A DNA stretch of 64,000 nt from Rhodococcus tibetensis (lineage in GTDB: Bacteria; Actinomycetota; Actinomycetes; Mycobacteriales; Mycobacteriaceae). The position numbers were made by a program, and so were the translations under genes. Position 1 is the first letter of the stretch; every line of letters begins with the position of its first letter. The notes beneath the pieces are model-generated. The model saw only the letters and a program-made list of their open reading frames with translations, had not been told where the DNA came from and made no database searches. This document shows positions 37,467 to 44,894 of the stretch, in pieces. The stretch spans positions 1 through 64,000 of the forward strand of contig NZ_JANFQF010000001.1 in the NCBI RefSeq assembly GCF_024438035.1, in the 5' to 3' direction.

Positions 37467-37543
37467 GGACAGAGCTTGTACGGAGCGTCCACTTTTCAAC
37501 GTGTGAGGGCCGATTCGGCCGTCGAGTCGCGGAGAGTGGCTGC

Positions 37544-38434
37544 TCAGTGCGTGTGTGCGTGGGCGCTGACGCGTCCCGCATTCTTCCGACGCCTGGAGCC
37601 GCTGAGTCGGCAGATCAGGTAGATGACGAAGGAGATCGTCGTGACGAAACTCGACACAGGGACTCCGGGGGCCAGGGAAAGCAGGATGCCGCCCACGGCC
37701 GCGAGTTCCGCGAACACGATCGACAGAATCGTCGCTTTCACCGGGCTCGCCGTCACGAAGGCGGCAGCCGCCGCTGGAGTGATGAGTAGGGCCATCACGA
37801 GCAACGCACCGACGATCTGCACGCCGAGAGCCGCGGTGATGCCGACGAGCACGGCGAACACGATCGACAGTGCACGCACGGGCACCCCACGCGCCTCGGC
37901 GACGTCAGGGTCGGTGCTGGCGAACAGTAGTGGCCGATAGATGACGGCGAGAACGCCGATCACCACCACAGCGCAAAGCAGCAGCAGCGCAAGCCCACTG
38001 TTTCCGGGCGCCACGATCTGACCGATCAGCAAAGAGAAGCTGGTACCGGTACGGCCTTCGTACGACCAGATGAACAGCACGGACAGCCCGAGACCGAAGG
38101 CCATGATCACGCCGATCACCGAGTCGCGGTCGCGTGCCTTCGCTCCGAGTAAGCCGAACAAGATCGCAGCCACCACGGAACCGACGATGGCGCCCGCACC
38201 CACACTGATACCGACGAGCAGTGCGGCCGACGCACCGGTCAGCGACAGCTCGCTGGTCCCGTGAACCGCGAACGACATCTGCCTGCTCACGATCAGGGGC
38301 CCGATGACGCCTGCCAGCAAACCGAGGATGGCGCCGGCGATCAATGCCTGCTGGACGAAGTCGTACTGCAAGAGGTCGATGGTGGCGGAGACATCGAACA
38401 GGTGCGACATCGCATCGGTGAACTTGTTGCTCAT
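37544..38434 (-). CDS. znuB: Zinc ABC transporter permease
   Basis: A 296-residue membrane protein with about nine hydrophobic segments of the ABC-3 family (GVIGPLIVSRQMSFAVHGTSEL, LLVMALLITPAAAAAFVT). It forms the channel of a zinc/manganese importer with the ATPase and binding protein encoded upstream. The ATG at 38434 overlaps the ATPase stop (ATGA). The C-terminus has AHAHTH, a possible metal-binding tail. It is the last gene of the operon and is convergent with the cassette array. Confidence 0.9.
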   Translation of the reverse strand: MSNKFTDAMSHLFDVSATIDLLQYDFVQQALIAGAILGLLAGVIGPLIVSRQMSFAVHGTSELSLTGASAALLVGISVGAGAIVGSVVAAILFGLLGAKARDRDSVIGVIMAFGLGLSVLFIWSYEGRTGTSFSLLIGQIVAPGNSGLALLLLCAVVVIGVLAVIYRPLLFASTDPDVAEARGVPVRALSIVFAVLVGITAALGVQIVGALLVMALLITPAAAAAFVTASPVKATILSIVFAELAAVGGILLSLAPGVPVSSFVTTISFVIYLICRLSGSRRRKNAGRVSAHAHTH

Positions 38435-39312
38435 GCGTGTTCCTCGCACGTGTGGTGCACACCTTCACCGGGGCGAAGTCCGCCGGCGCTGCCGAGTGCG
38501 TCGATGGCGTCGCCGGTGCCGATCACGATGAGACGACCCCGCACATGCAGAACCTCGACCTCGGTGCGGTACAACGCGGACAGCACCTCGGAGGTCATCA
38601 CCTCGTCGGGTGTGCCGATTCGGAATTGGCCGTCGACGAGGTACAGCACCCGGTCGACCAGCGGCAGAATGGGATTGATCTCGTGCGTGACGAACAACAC
38701 TGCGGTGTCATGGGTGCGGCGGCGCCGGTCGATGAGGCTCGACACGAGACTCTGGTTGGCCAGGTCCAAGCTGAGGAGTGGTTCGTCGCACAGCAAGATC
38801 TGCGGGTCTCCGACGAGTGCCTGCGCGATCCGTAGCCGTTGCTGCTCGCCACCGGACAGCGAACCGATGGGTGCGCCCGCGTAACTTTCGGCACCGACTT
38901 CGGCGATCGCCGCGTCCACGATCTCGCGGCGACGTCCTCGGCGTAGCAGCCCGGTTCCCCACCGGTGGCCGTCCACACCGAGACCTACGAGGTCACGTCC
39001 CCGAAGGGGGAGTCCGTCGTCGAGCGACTTCTGCTGCGGGACGTATCCGACGTGCGAATTTCCGGCTCGTGCCGGTGACCCAGCGATCCGCGCGGTGCCG
39101 GAGCTGAGGGCGAGCTGGCCGAGCAGCACCTTGAGCAGCGACGTCTTGCCGGAGCCGTTGGGTCCGAGAACGGCGACGAACTCGCCGGGCTCGACGGTGA
39201 GATCGAGATGCTGCCATAAAGTGCGTTCGCCGAAAGACAGCCGCCCCCCCGTCAGTTCGACTGCGGGGATGCGACTGCTGTGTTCGGTGTTCGTCGAAGA
39301 GAGTTCCGTCAC
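38431..39312 (-). CDS. znuC: Zinc ABC transporter ATP-binding protein
   Basis: A 293-residue ABC ATPase. Walker A is GPNGSGKTS, the Q-loop is VPQQKSL, the signature LSGGEQQR and Walker B ILLCDEP with a long D-loop. It energises metal uptake together with the neighbouring permease. The stop overlaps the permease start (ATGA). It follows the binding-protein gene by 13 bp. Confidence 0.92.
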   Translation of the reverse strand: MTELSSTNTEHSSRIPAVELTGGRLSFGERTLWQHLDLTVEPGEFVAVLGPNGSGKTSLLKVLLGQLALSSGTARIAGSPARAGNSHVGYVPQQKSLDDGLPLRGRDLVGLGVDGHRWGTGLLRRGRRREIVDAAIAEVGAESYAGAPIGSLSGGEQQRLRIAQALVGDPQILLCDEPLLSLDLANQSLVSSLIDRRRRTHDTAVLFVTHEINPILPLVDRVLYLVDGQFRIGTPDEVMTSEVLSALYRTEVEVLHVRGRLIVIGTGDAIDALGSAGGLRPGEGVHHTCEEHA

Positions 39313-39325
39313 AAGCCGATCAGTT

Positions 39326-40309
39326 CTATTGCAGCGCCTTGGCGAGGGCCTGGGCGGTGTTGGTCTGCCACTGAATGTAGTCCAACCCCTCGGGCAGGGT
39401 TTCGGTTACCTCGACGACGGGGATGCCTGCGGCCTCCGCGGTGGCCCGCACGTCCTCGGTGACCTTGTCCTGTGTCTGGGTGTTGTAGACGACCGCCTTC
39501 ACCTGCTTGTCGGTGATCAACTGGCGCGTGGCTGCGATAGCGGCGGGCGCGGGATCGTTGCCGTTCTCGATGGCACTGGTGAAGTCGGCGGGGGTGACGT
39601 CGTTCAGTTCTGCCGACTCGACGAGGTAATGCGCGATGGGCTCGGTCTGGGCGATCGGCGCGTCCCTGTGCGCGGCCGCGATGCCGTCGGTGACTGCAGT
39701 GATTTCTGCGAGCCGGCCGTGGAAGGTTTCGGCATTCGCCGTGTAGACGTCGGCGTTGTCGGGGTCGAGTTGGCCGAGCTTCTCCGCGATGGCATGTGCG
39801 GTCGCGTCGACGGTCGCGACGTCGTACCAGACGTGCTCGTTCACCTCGCCGTGTTCGTGCACGTCACCTTCGTGGCCGGCCTCTTCGCCTTCGTGTCCGG
39901 CCTCTTCACCCTCGTGCGCGGTCTCGCCTGCGTGTGCACCGGCTTCGAAGAGTTCGAATGCGTTGACCGAGAGCTGGTCGCCGTTGCCGGTGTTGATGAT
40001 GTCATCGACGAAGTGGTCGTATCCGCCGCCGTTGTAGACGATGAGGGACGCGTCGGTGAGCTTGGCGGCGTCGGTGGGGCTCGCCTCGAAAGAGTGTGGA
40101 TCCGAGGACGGCTCGGTGATGATCGAGCTCACCTCGACCTTGTCGCCGGCAACCGCCTGCGCGACGCTGCCCCACACGTTCGTCGACGCGACGACCGTCA
40201 AGGCGCCGTCGCTCGACGTGTCGGAGCTGCACGCAGTGAGGGTGAGGGCAGCGGCGAAGGACAGCCCGACGGAGGCCGTCGCGACACGTAAGCCTGAGGA
40301 AGCGCGCAA
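39326..40309 (-). CDS. znuA: Zinc-binding lipoprotein of the ABC importer
   Basis: A 327-residue lipoprotein (lipobox LTAC, Cys27) of the cluster A-I metal-binding family. Likely zinc ligands are His72 in DPHSFE, His159 in EHVWYD and His in IAHYLVES. A His/Glu-rich loop (about 126-159) contains the tandem unit GHEGEEA, typical of zinc rather than manganese proteins. CAGGAGTC precedes the start. It leads the znuACB-like operon and is divergent from a LacI regulator. Zur control is expected but the motif is not clear. Confidence 0.9.
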   Translation of the reverse strand: MRASSGLRVATASVGLSFAAALTLTACSSDTSSDGALTVVASTNVWGSVAQAVAGDKVEVSSIITEPSSDPHSFEASPTDAAKLTDASLIVYNGGGYDHFVDDIINTGNGDQLSVNAFELFEAGAHAGETAHEGEEAGHEGEEAGHEGDVHEHGEVNEHVWYDVATVDATAHAIAEKLGQLDPDNADVYTANAETFHGRLAEITAVTDGIAAAHRDAPIAQTEPIAHYLVESAELNDVTPADFTSAIENGNDPAPAAIAATRQLITDKQVKAVVYNTQTQDKVTEDVRATAEAAGIPVVEVTETLPEGLDYIQWQTNTAQALAKALQ

Positions 40310-40332
40310 AGAAGACTCCTGACAGAAGACGA

Positions 40333-40371
40333 GCTAAATGCTATTGGAAACCGTTACCGTTGCACTTTAGC
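40333..40371. promoter_or_regulatory. Inverted repeat in the zinc-importer promoter region
   Basis: GCTAAATGC (40333-40341) and GCACTTTAGC (40362-40371) face each other, separated by 20 bp that contain a tandem ACCGTT. The element is 24 bp upstream of the binding-protein gene on the minus strand. It may be a Zur-type operator or a dyad around the promoter. The sequence does not match a Zur consensus well enough to name it. Confidence 0.35.
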
Positions 40372-40446
40372 GGATACGTCGCTGGTAGTGCACTTTCGGC
40401 CGAGCCCCGCCGAACCGTCGAACACTTCGGGTACTAACGTCCCCCT

Positions 40447-41535
40447 ATGCCCAGGTCTCGACAGCCGCGCCGCCAAGCCACGCTGGCGTCGCTCGCGGCC
40501 GAGCTCAATATCTCGCGAACGACGGTGTCCAACGCCTACAACAGGCCCGACCAACTTTCCGCGGAACTCCGCGACCGGGTACTGCAAGCCGCGAAACGCC
40601 GTGGCTATCCCGGGCCGGATCCGGTGGCTCGTTCGTTGCGCACACGGAAGGCGGGTGCTGTGGGGCTCCTGCTGACCGAGGCGCTCAGCTATTCCTTCCG
40701 TGACCCGGCGGCGATGAGCTTCCTGTCCGGGCTCGCGGAGTCGTGTGAGTCGGCGGGGCAGGGCCTCCTTCTGATCCCGGCCGGGCCGGGGCGTGATGAT
40801 GCCGACGCCGCTGCGGTCGTGCAGCAGGCCGGTGTCGACGGGTTCGTCGTCTACTCGGTGGCCGACGACGATCCGTACCTCGCGGCGGTCTGTGAGAGGC
40901 ACCTCCCCGTCGTCATCTGTGATCAGCCACGGGAGATTCCGGGAGCATCGCTCGTCGGCATCGACGATCGGGCCGCAATGCGCAATCTCACCGACTACCT
41001 GATCGGGCTCGGCCACCGCGACCTCGGAGTGCTCAGCATGCGGTTGGGGCGCGACCGTTCGGACGGGATCGCCGACGGGGAACGGTTGCGGTCGCCGCAC
41101 TTCCACGTGCAGCGTGAGCGAATCGGAGGGGTCCGCGACGCGATGTCCGATGCCGACCTGGACCCGGAGTCGCTCACCGTGGTCGAGCGTTTCGAACACA
41201 CCGGCCGATCCGGTCACGAGGCCGCCGCGCAGGCGCTCGGCGTCAATCCGAACATCACCGCCCTCGTCTGCACTACCGACGTGCTCGCGCTCGGTGCCGT
41301 GGATTGGGCGCGCTGGCAGGGAATCGACGTGCCCGGCCAGTTGTCGATCACCGGATTCGACGGCGTCGACGAGGCGCTCCGGGAGGGAATCACCACCGTG
41401 CGACAGCCTCAGGAGGACAAGGGCCGGCGAGCCGGCGCTCTGCTGATGTCTCCGTCGCACTCCGGTGTCGCCACGATCGAGATGCTGGACACCGAGTTGT
41501 CGCGCGGATCCACCGCGGGCCCAGCGCCTCGCTGA
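40447..41535 (+). CDS. LacI-family transcriptional regulator
   Basis: A 362-residue regulator. The N-terminal helix-turn-helix is TLASLAAELNISRTTVSNAY (residues about 12-31), followed by a hinge helix (DPVARSLRT) and a periplasmic-binding-like ligand domain ending with the Asp-rich FDGVDEAL and TTVRQPQ. The domain usually binds a sugar or related effector. It is convergent with the OtsB-GH15 gene (19 bp between stops) and divergent from znuA. It could control trehalose or other sugar metabolism, but no operator was identified. Confidence 0.9.
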   Translation: MPRSRQPRRQATLASLAAELNISRTTVSNAYNRPDQLSAELRDRVLQAAKRRGYPGPDPVARSLRTRKAGAVGLLLTEALSYSFRDPAAMSFLSGLAESCESAGQGLLLIPAGPGRDDADAAAVVQQAGVDGFVVYSVADDDPYLAAVCERHLPVVICDQPREIPGASLVGIDDRAAMRNLTDYLIGLGHRDLGVLSMRLGRDRSDGIADGERLRSPHFHVQRERIGGVRDAMSDADLDPESLTVVERFEHTGRSGHEAAAQALGVNPNITALVCTTDVLALGAVDWARWQGIDVPGQLSITGFDGVDEALREGITTVRQPQEDKGRRAGALLMSPSHSGVATIEMLDTELSRGSTAGPAPR

Positions 41536-41553
41536 GGCAGCCCTACGGCGTGC

Positions 41554-44094
41554 TCACGCCAACAGCTGGGCGCAGCGGAGCAGACCGAGGTGGCTGTACG
41601 CCTGCGGGTGGTTTCCGAGCGAGCGTTCCGCGACGGGGTCGTATTCCTCGCTGAGAAGGCCGGTCGGACCCGCGACGTCGACGAGCTGCGCGAACAACGC
41701 CTCCGCCTGTGATCGCTGACCGATCAGCAGATACGCCTCCACCAGCCACGCCGCGCAGAGATGGAATCCGCCCTCGGTGCCCGGCAAGCCGTCGTCGTGG
41801 TGGTACCGGTACACCGTCGAACCGCTGCGCAGTTCCGCTTCCGTGGCCGTGACCGTGGCGGCGAACCGCTCGTCGTGCGGGTCGATCAGCCCGGACAGCC
41901 CGATGTGGAGTGTGGCGGCGTCGAGGTCGGTGCCGTCGTAGGCGGCGGTGTACGAGCGAACCTCGTCCTTCCACCCCTTATCCCGCACCTCGTCCGCAAT
42001 CTTGTCGCGCAACGGCGTCCACCCCGGTTCGATGGTGCGGCCGAAGTGCTTCGCCAGCGTCACCGCTCGGTCGACGGTGACCCAGCCCATCACCTTCGAA
42101 TACACGTGATGGCGCGGGTTGTCGCGGATTTCCCAGATGCCGTGGTCTGGTTCGAACCATCGGCGCTCCACGGCGGAAACCATCGCGCACACCAGTTCCC
42201 AGTCGCGATCGTTCAGCGCGACCGGGGCGCCCTGCTTCTCGCGGGCGTGCGACAAGTCGCAAATCAGTTCGACGATGGGACCGAACACGTCGAGCTGGAC
42301 CTGCTGATTGGCGGCGTTGCCGATTCGCACCGGACGCGACCCGGCATATCCGGGGAGGGAGTCGATCACGGCCTCGGGCGGCAGCCCGGTGCCGTGCAGG
42401 GTGTAGAGCGGGTGCAGACGCTCGGGGCCGGGAATGGTCTCCAGCACGTCGTGCACCCAGTCCAAGAAGCCCTCGGCTTCGCTCAGTGAGCCGAGGCTCA
42501 CGAGCGCGGACGCGGTGAGCGCGGCGTCGCGGAGCCAGCAGTAACGGTAGTCCCAGTTGCGGACGCCGCCGATCTCCTCCGGCAACGAGGTGGTGGCCGC
42601 GGCCATGATCGATCCCGAATCGACGTGGACGAGACCGCGCAGGGTCAACGCCGAGCGTTTCATCAGATCGGGCTTCAGCGTGGGCAGTGTCAACCCCTTC
42701 GCCCAGTCCGACCAGTACGACTCCGACGCGGCGCGACGTTCTTCTTCGAGGGTTTGCGACGGGCCGATGTCCTCGGTTCCGCACCGCAGTTCCAGGATGA
42801 CGTCACCTCGGGACGGATCGACGACGGCGTGGGCCGTCTGCTGGTTCCCGTCGGAGGTTACGTTCCACCGCACGCCGGGGGAGCGCAGGACGATCGGCTC
42901 GTTGGTGCCGTGGACACGCAACCCCTCGGTGACCGCTTCGAGGATGACTTGACCCTGACCGAACTCGGGCCGCGGTGCGAACGTGACGACTGCGGCGGCC
43001 TGCCCGCTGATCACCCGGGTCAGATCCGTGCGACCGGGACGGACGTCGTGCGGCAGATAATCGGTGACCGAGAGGCTGGCCCATCGTGTCTGCACGGTCA
43101 TGGTGCTGTCGATGTAGCGCTGGCTGAGCGGCAGGGCGCTGCGGTGCGGGCCGACGCTGAAGTGACCGGCTTCCGGTCCGCCGAGTAGATGCGCGAAGAC
43201 GGAGGCGGAGTCGGGTTCGGGGTGGCACAGCCAGGTGAGAGTCGCATCGGGGGTGACGAGGGCGACGGTCCGGGGGCTGGCCAGCATGGTGAGCCGTTCG
43301 ATCGGCGGGGCGTGCGCGCCCGACAACCACGTGCGACGCTCGTCGAGCAGGAACGCCAGGGAGGTCGCGACCTCTTCCGTGGTGTCTACGCGGAACTCGG
43401 CGAGGCTGTCGCCGGACCCGACCTTCACACCGACATCCGGGCCCTGGAGCCGGGAGAATGCCTTTTCGTCGGTGACATCGTCGCCTACGAAGACGGCGGC
43501 GGTGGCGCCTTCCTGATGGCGGATGAGGTCGAGGGCGTGACCCTTGTCGGTGGCCACCACGGCCAGCTCGATCACGGATTTGCCCTCGGTGACCTGTACG
43601 CCCACCCGCTGAGCGGCATCGGCGCGGACAGCGGCGAGTGCCTTCTCCGCGTGCTCGGGGTCGGCATTGCGGACGTGCAGTGCCACGCTGGCGGGCTTCG
43701 TCTCCACCCCGGTGCCGGGATGCAGTTGGGAGATCTGTTGCAGATCCTCGGTGATCTCGGCGAGCAGTTGCCGCGCGTCCGCGTCGATGGCGTGGATGAA
43801 ACCGATGTCGAATTCCGAGCCATGGCTGCCGACGAGCTGAACCTCCGCGGGCAGACGGGACAGTGCCGCGAGATCCTTCAGCGCCCGGCCCGAGATGACA
43901 GCCGCAGTCGTGCCTGCCAGGCCGGCGAGACCGCGGAGGGCTCGGACCGATTCGGCGTGCGGGAAAGCTCTTTCGGGGTCGGACACGATGGGGGCCATCG
44001 TGCCGTCGTAGTCGGAGGCCACGAGAAGACGAGGCGTCCTCGCGACCCGGGAGAGGGCACGACGGAGTTCGATGGGCAGATCTTGAGCGCTCAC
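41554..44094 (-). CDS. Trehalose-6-phosphate phosphatase fused to a GH15 glycosidase
   Basis: An 846-residue fusion. Residues 1-250 are a HAD-type trehalose-6-phosphate phosphatase with DYDGT (Asp28, Asp30), an ISGR block and GDDVTDEKAF. Residues about 260-846 are a glucoamylase/trehalase-like GH15 domain, with an N-terminal beta domain and then an (alpha/alpha)6 barrel (NWDYRYCWLRDAALTASALV). Mycobacterial trehalase belongs to GH15, so one polypeptide could turn trehalose-6-phosphate into trehalose and then cleave it. The start is a GTG at 44094. Other possible glycosidase specificities (glucoamylase, isomaltose-type) are not excluded. No signal peptide is visible. Confidence 0.88.
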   Translation of the reverse strand: MSAQDLPIELRRALSRVARTPRLLVASDYDGTMAPIVSDPERAFPHAESVRALRGLAGLAGTTAAVISGRALKDLAALSRLPAEVQLVGSHGSEFDIGFIHAIDADARQLLAEITEDLQQISQLHPGTGVETKPASVALHVRNADPEHAEKALAAVRADAAQRVGVQVTEGKSVIELAVVATDKGHALDLIRHQEGATAAVFVGDDVTDEKAFSRLQGPDVGVKVGSGDSLAEFRVDTTEEVATSLAFLLDERRTWLSGAHAPPIERLTMLASPRTVALVTPDATLTWLCHPEPDSASVFAHLLGGPEAGHFSVGPHRSALPLSQRYIDSTMTVQTRWASLSVTDYLPHDVRPGRTDLTRVISGQAAAVVTFAPRPEFGQGQVILEAVTEGLRVHGTNEPIVLRSPGVRWNVTSDGNQQTAHAVVDPSRGDVILELRCGTEDIGPSQTLEEERRAASESYWSDWAKGLTLPTLKPDLMKRSALTLRGLVHVDSGSIMAAATTSLPEEIGGVRNWDYRYCWLRDAALTASALVSLGSLSEAEGFLDWVHDVLETIPGPERLHPLYTLHGTGLPPEAVIDSLPGYAGSRPVRIGNAANQQVQLDVFGPIVELICDLSHAREKQGAPVALNDRDWELVCAMVSAVERRWFEPDHGIWEIRDNPRHHVYSKVMGWVTVDRAVTLAKHFGRTIEPGWTPLRDKIADEVRDKGWKDEVRSYTAAYDGTDLDAATLHIGLSGLIDPHDERFAATVTATEAELRSGSTVYRYHHDDGLPGTEGGFHLCAAWLVEAYLLIGQRSQAEALFAQLVDVAGPTGLLSEEYDPVAERSLGNHPQAYSHLGLLRCAQLLA

Positions 44095-44162
44095 GCGTTC
44101 AAATCTAGGTGATGGAGCGGCAGAGAGCGCATTGTCGCTCCCGGATGTGCGCGGTTCGTGCC

Positions 44163-44801
44163 CTACTCGGGTCTGCGGCTTCCGTCACCGAGGAGCAGTT
44201 CGACGGTGAGTTCCAGCCGATTTGCCACATCCGTCGCGGACGAACGGCGTGTGAGCCACGCCACCAGATTCGACAGCCAGACGTCGGAGATGACGCGGGC
44301 GACGGCCAGCTGGTCCTCGGTAGGTTCGGTGTCGGTCATGGCGCGCGCGAACAACCGGTCCATGAGCTTGCCCACCTGGTCGACCTCGGCGGCGGCGGAG
44401 GCGTCGGCAAACATGAACGCGCGCGTCATCGCCTCGGTCAGCAGCGGGTCACGCTGCATGGCGCGGGTGATCTGGCTGAGGATCAGCTGCATGCGCTCGA
44501 GGGGGTTGCTGCCCGGCGGATTCTTGCCACGCGAATCGATGCGCTCGAACTCGCGGGCGAGCGCCGACACCAGCAGGTGCACCTTGGATGGGAAGTAGCG
44601 GTACAGCGTCCCGACCGCGACGTCGGCGCGTTCCGCGACCGCCCGCATCTGCACGGCTTCGTATCCACCCTTGGAGGCGAGAGCCAGGGTGGCGTCGAGG
44701 ATCCGCTTGCGCCGTTCCTTCTGCGCGTTGGAACTGAGATCGTCCTCGCCCAGTGTCGCGGCGGCGACTGTCGTGGGACGGGATCGAGAGCTGGTCGTCA
44801 T
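44163..44801 (-). CDS. kstR: KstR, TetR-family repressor of cholesterol catabolism
   Basis: A 212-residue repressor nearly identical in its DNA-binding part to mycobacterial KstR: NAQKERRKRILDAT, ASKGGYEAVQMRAVAERADV and AVGTLYRYFPSKVHLLVSAL. The ligand domain has the family pattern up to SDVWLSNLVAWLTRR. In mycobacteria 3-oxo-cholest-4-enoyl-CoA type compounds release it. It is divergent from fadE34, as in M. tuberculosis, and the gap carries a KstR palindrome that should also control its own gene. Confidence 0.95.
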   Translation of the reverse strand: MTTSSRSRPTTVAAATLGEDDLSSNAQKERRKRILDATLALASKGGYEAVQMRAVAERADVAVGTLYRYFPSKVHLLVSALAREFERIDSRGKNPPGSNPLERMQLILSQITRAMQRDPLLTEAMTRAFMFADASAAAEVDQVGKLMDRLFARAMTDTEPTEDQLAVARVISDVWLSNLVAWLTRRSSATDVANRLELTVELLLGDGSRRPE

Positions 44802-44844
44802 ACCTGTTTTCCTTCGCGCCTTGACTCGTGGCCAGGTGACATAT

Positions 44845-44858
44845 TAGAACACGTTCTA
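44845..44858. promoter_or_regulatory. KstR operator between kstR and fadE34
   Basis: TAGAACACGTTCTA matches the published KstR consensus (AACACGTT core inside an inverted repeat). It lies 44 bp from the kstR start and 37 bp before fadE34. An identical copy stands upstream of fadE28 (47105-47118). Confidence 0.9.
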
Positions 44859-44894
44859 GACGAATGTGTCATTCAGGAGAGGCGGAAACCCGTT

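Larger units (their letters stand above)
34239..37540 (+). repeat. Array of three tandem cassettes, about 1.1 kb each, with near-identical ends and divergent cores
   Basis: Units run 34239-35341, 35342-36444 and 36445-37540. The first 182 bp of each (34239-34420, 35342-35523, 36445-36626) are identical: espG tail, leader, and 33 codons of the first gene. The last genes share a block of 199 bp (35086-35284, 36189-36387, 37283-37481) with one base difference in copy 1. The cores between (about 660 bp) differ clearly. The spacing of the first genes is exactly 1103 bp twice; copy 3 is nine bases shorter. Confidence 0.95.

Noticed and set aside
34239-37540. CRISPR array or insertion sequence as explanation of the tandem repeats
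   Set aside because: Units are 1.1 kb with coding content, there are no short spaced repeats, no transposase and no terminal inverted repeats.
39095-40291. A 398-codon plus-strand frame opposite the zinc-binding lipoprotein gene
   Set aside because: The minus strand has a lipobox, metal ligands and operon context. The plus frame is a mirror of its codon bias.
40333-40371. A definite Zur box before the zinc importer
   Set aside because: The dyad is present, but the sequence does not match a Zur consensus I can defend, so it is listed only as an unassigned regulatory element.
43189-44112. A 307-codon plus-strand frame opposite the OtsB domain
   Set aside because: It is antisense to a clear phosphatase domain and shows no motif of its own.
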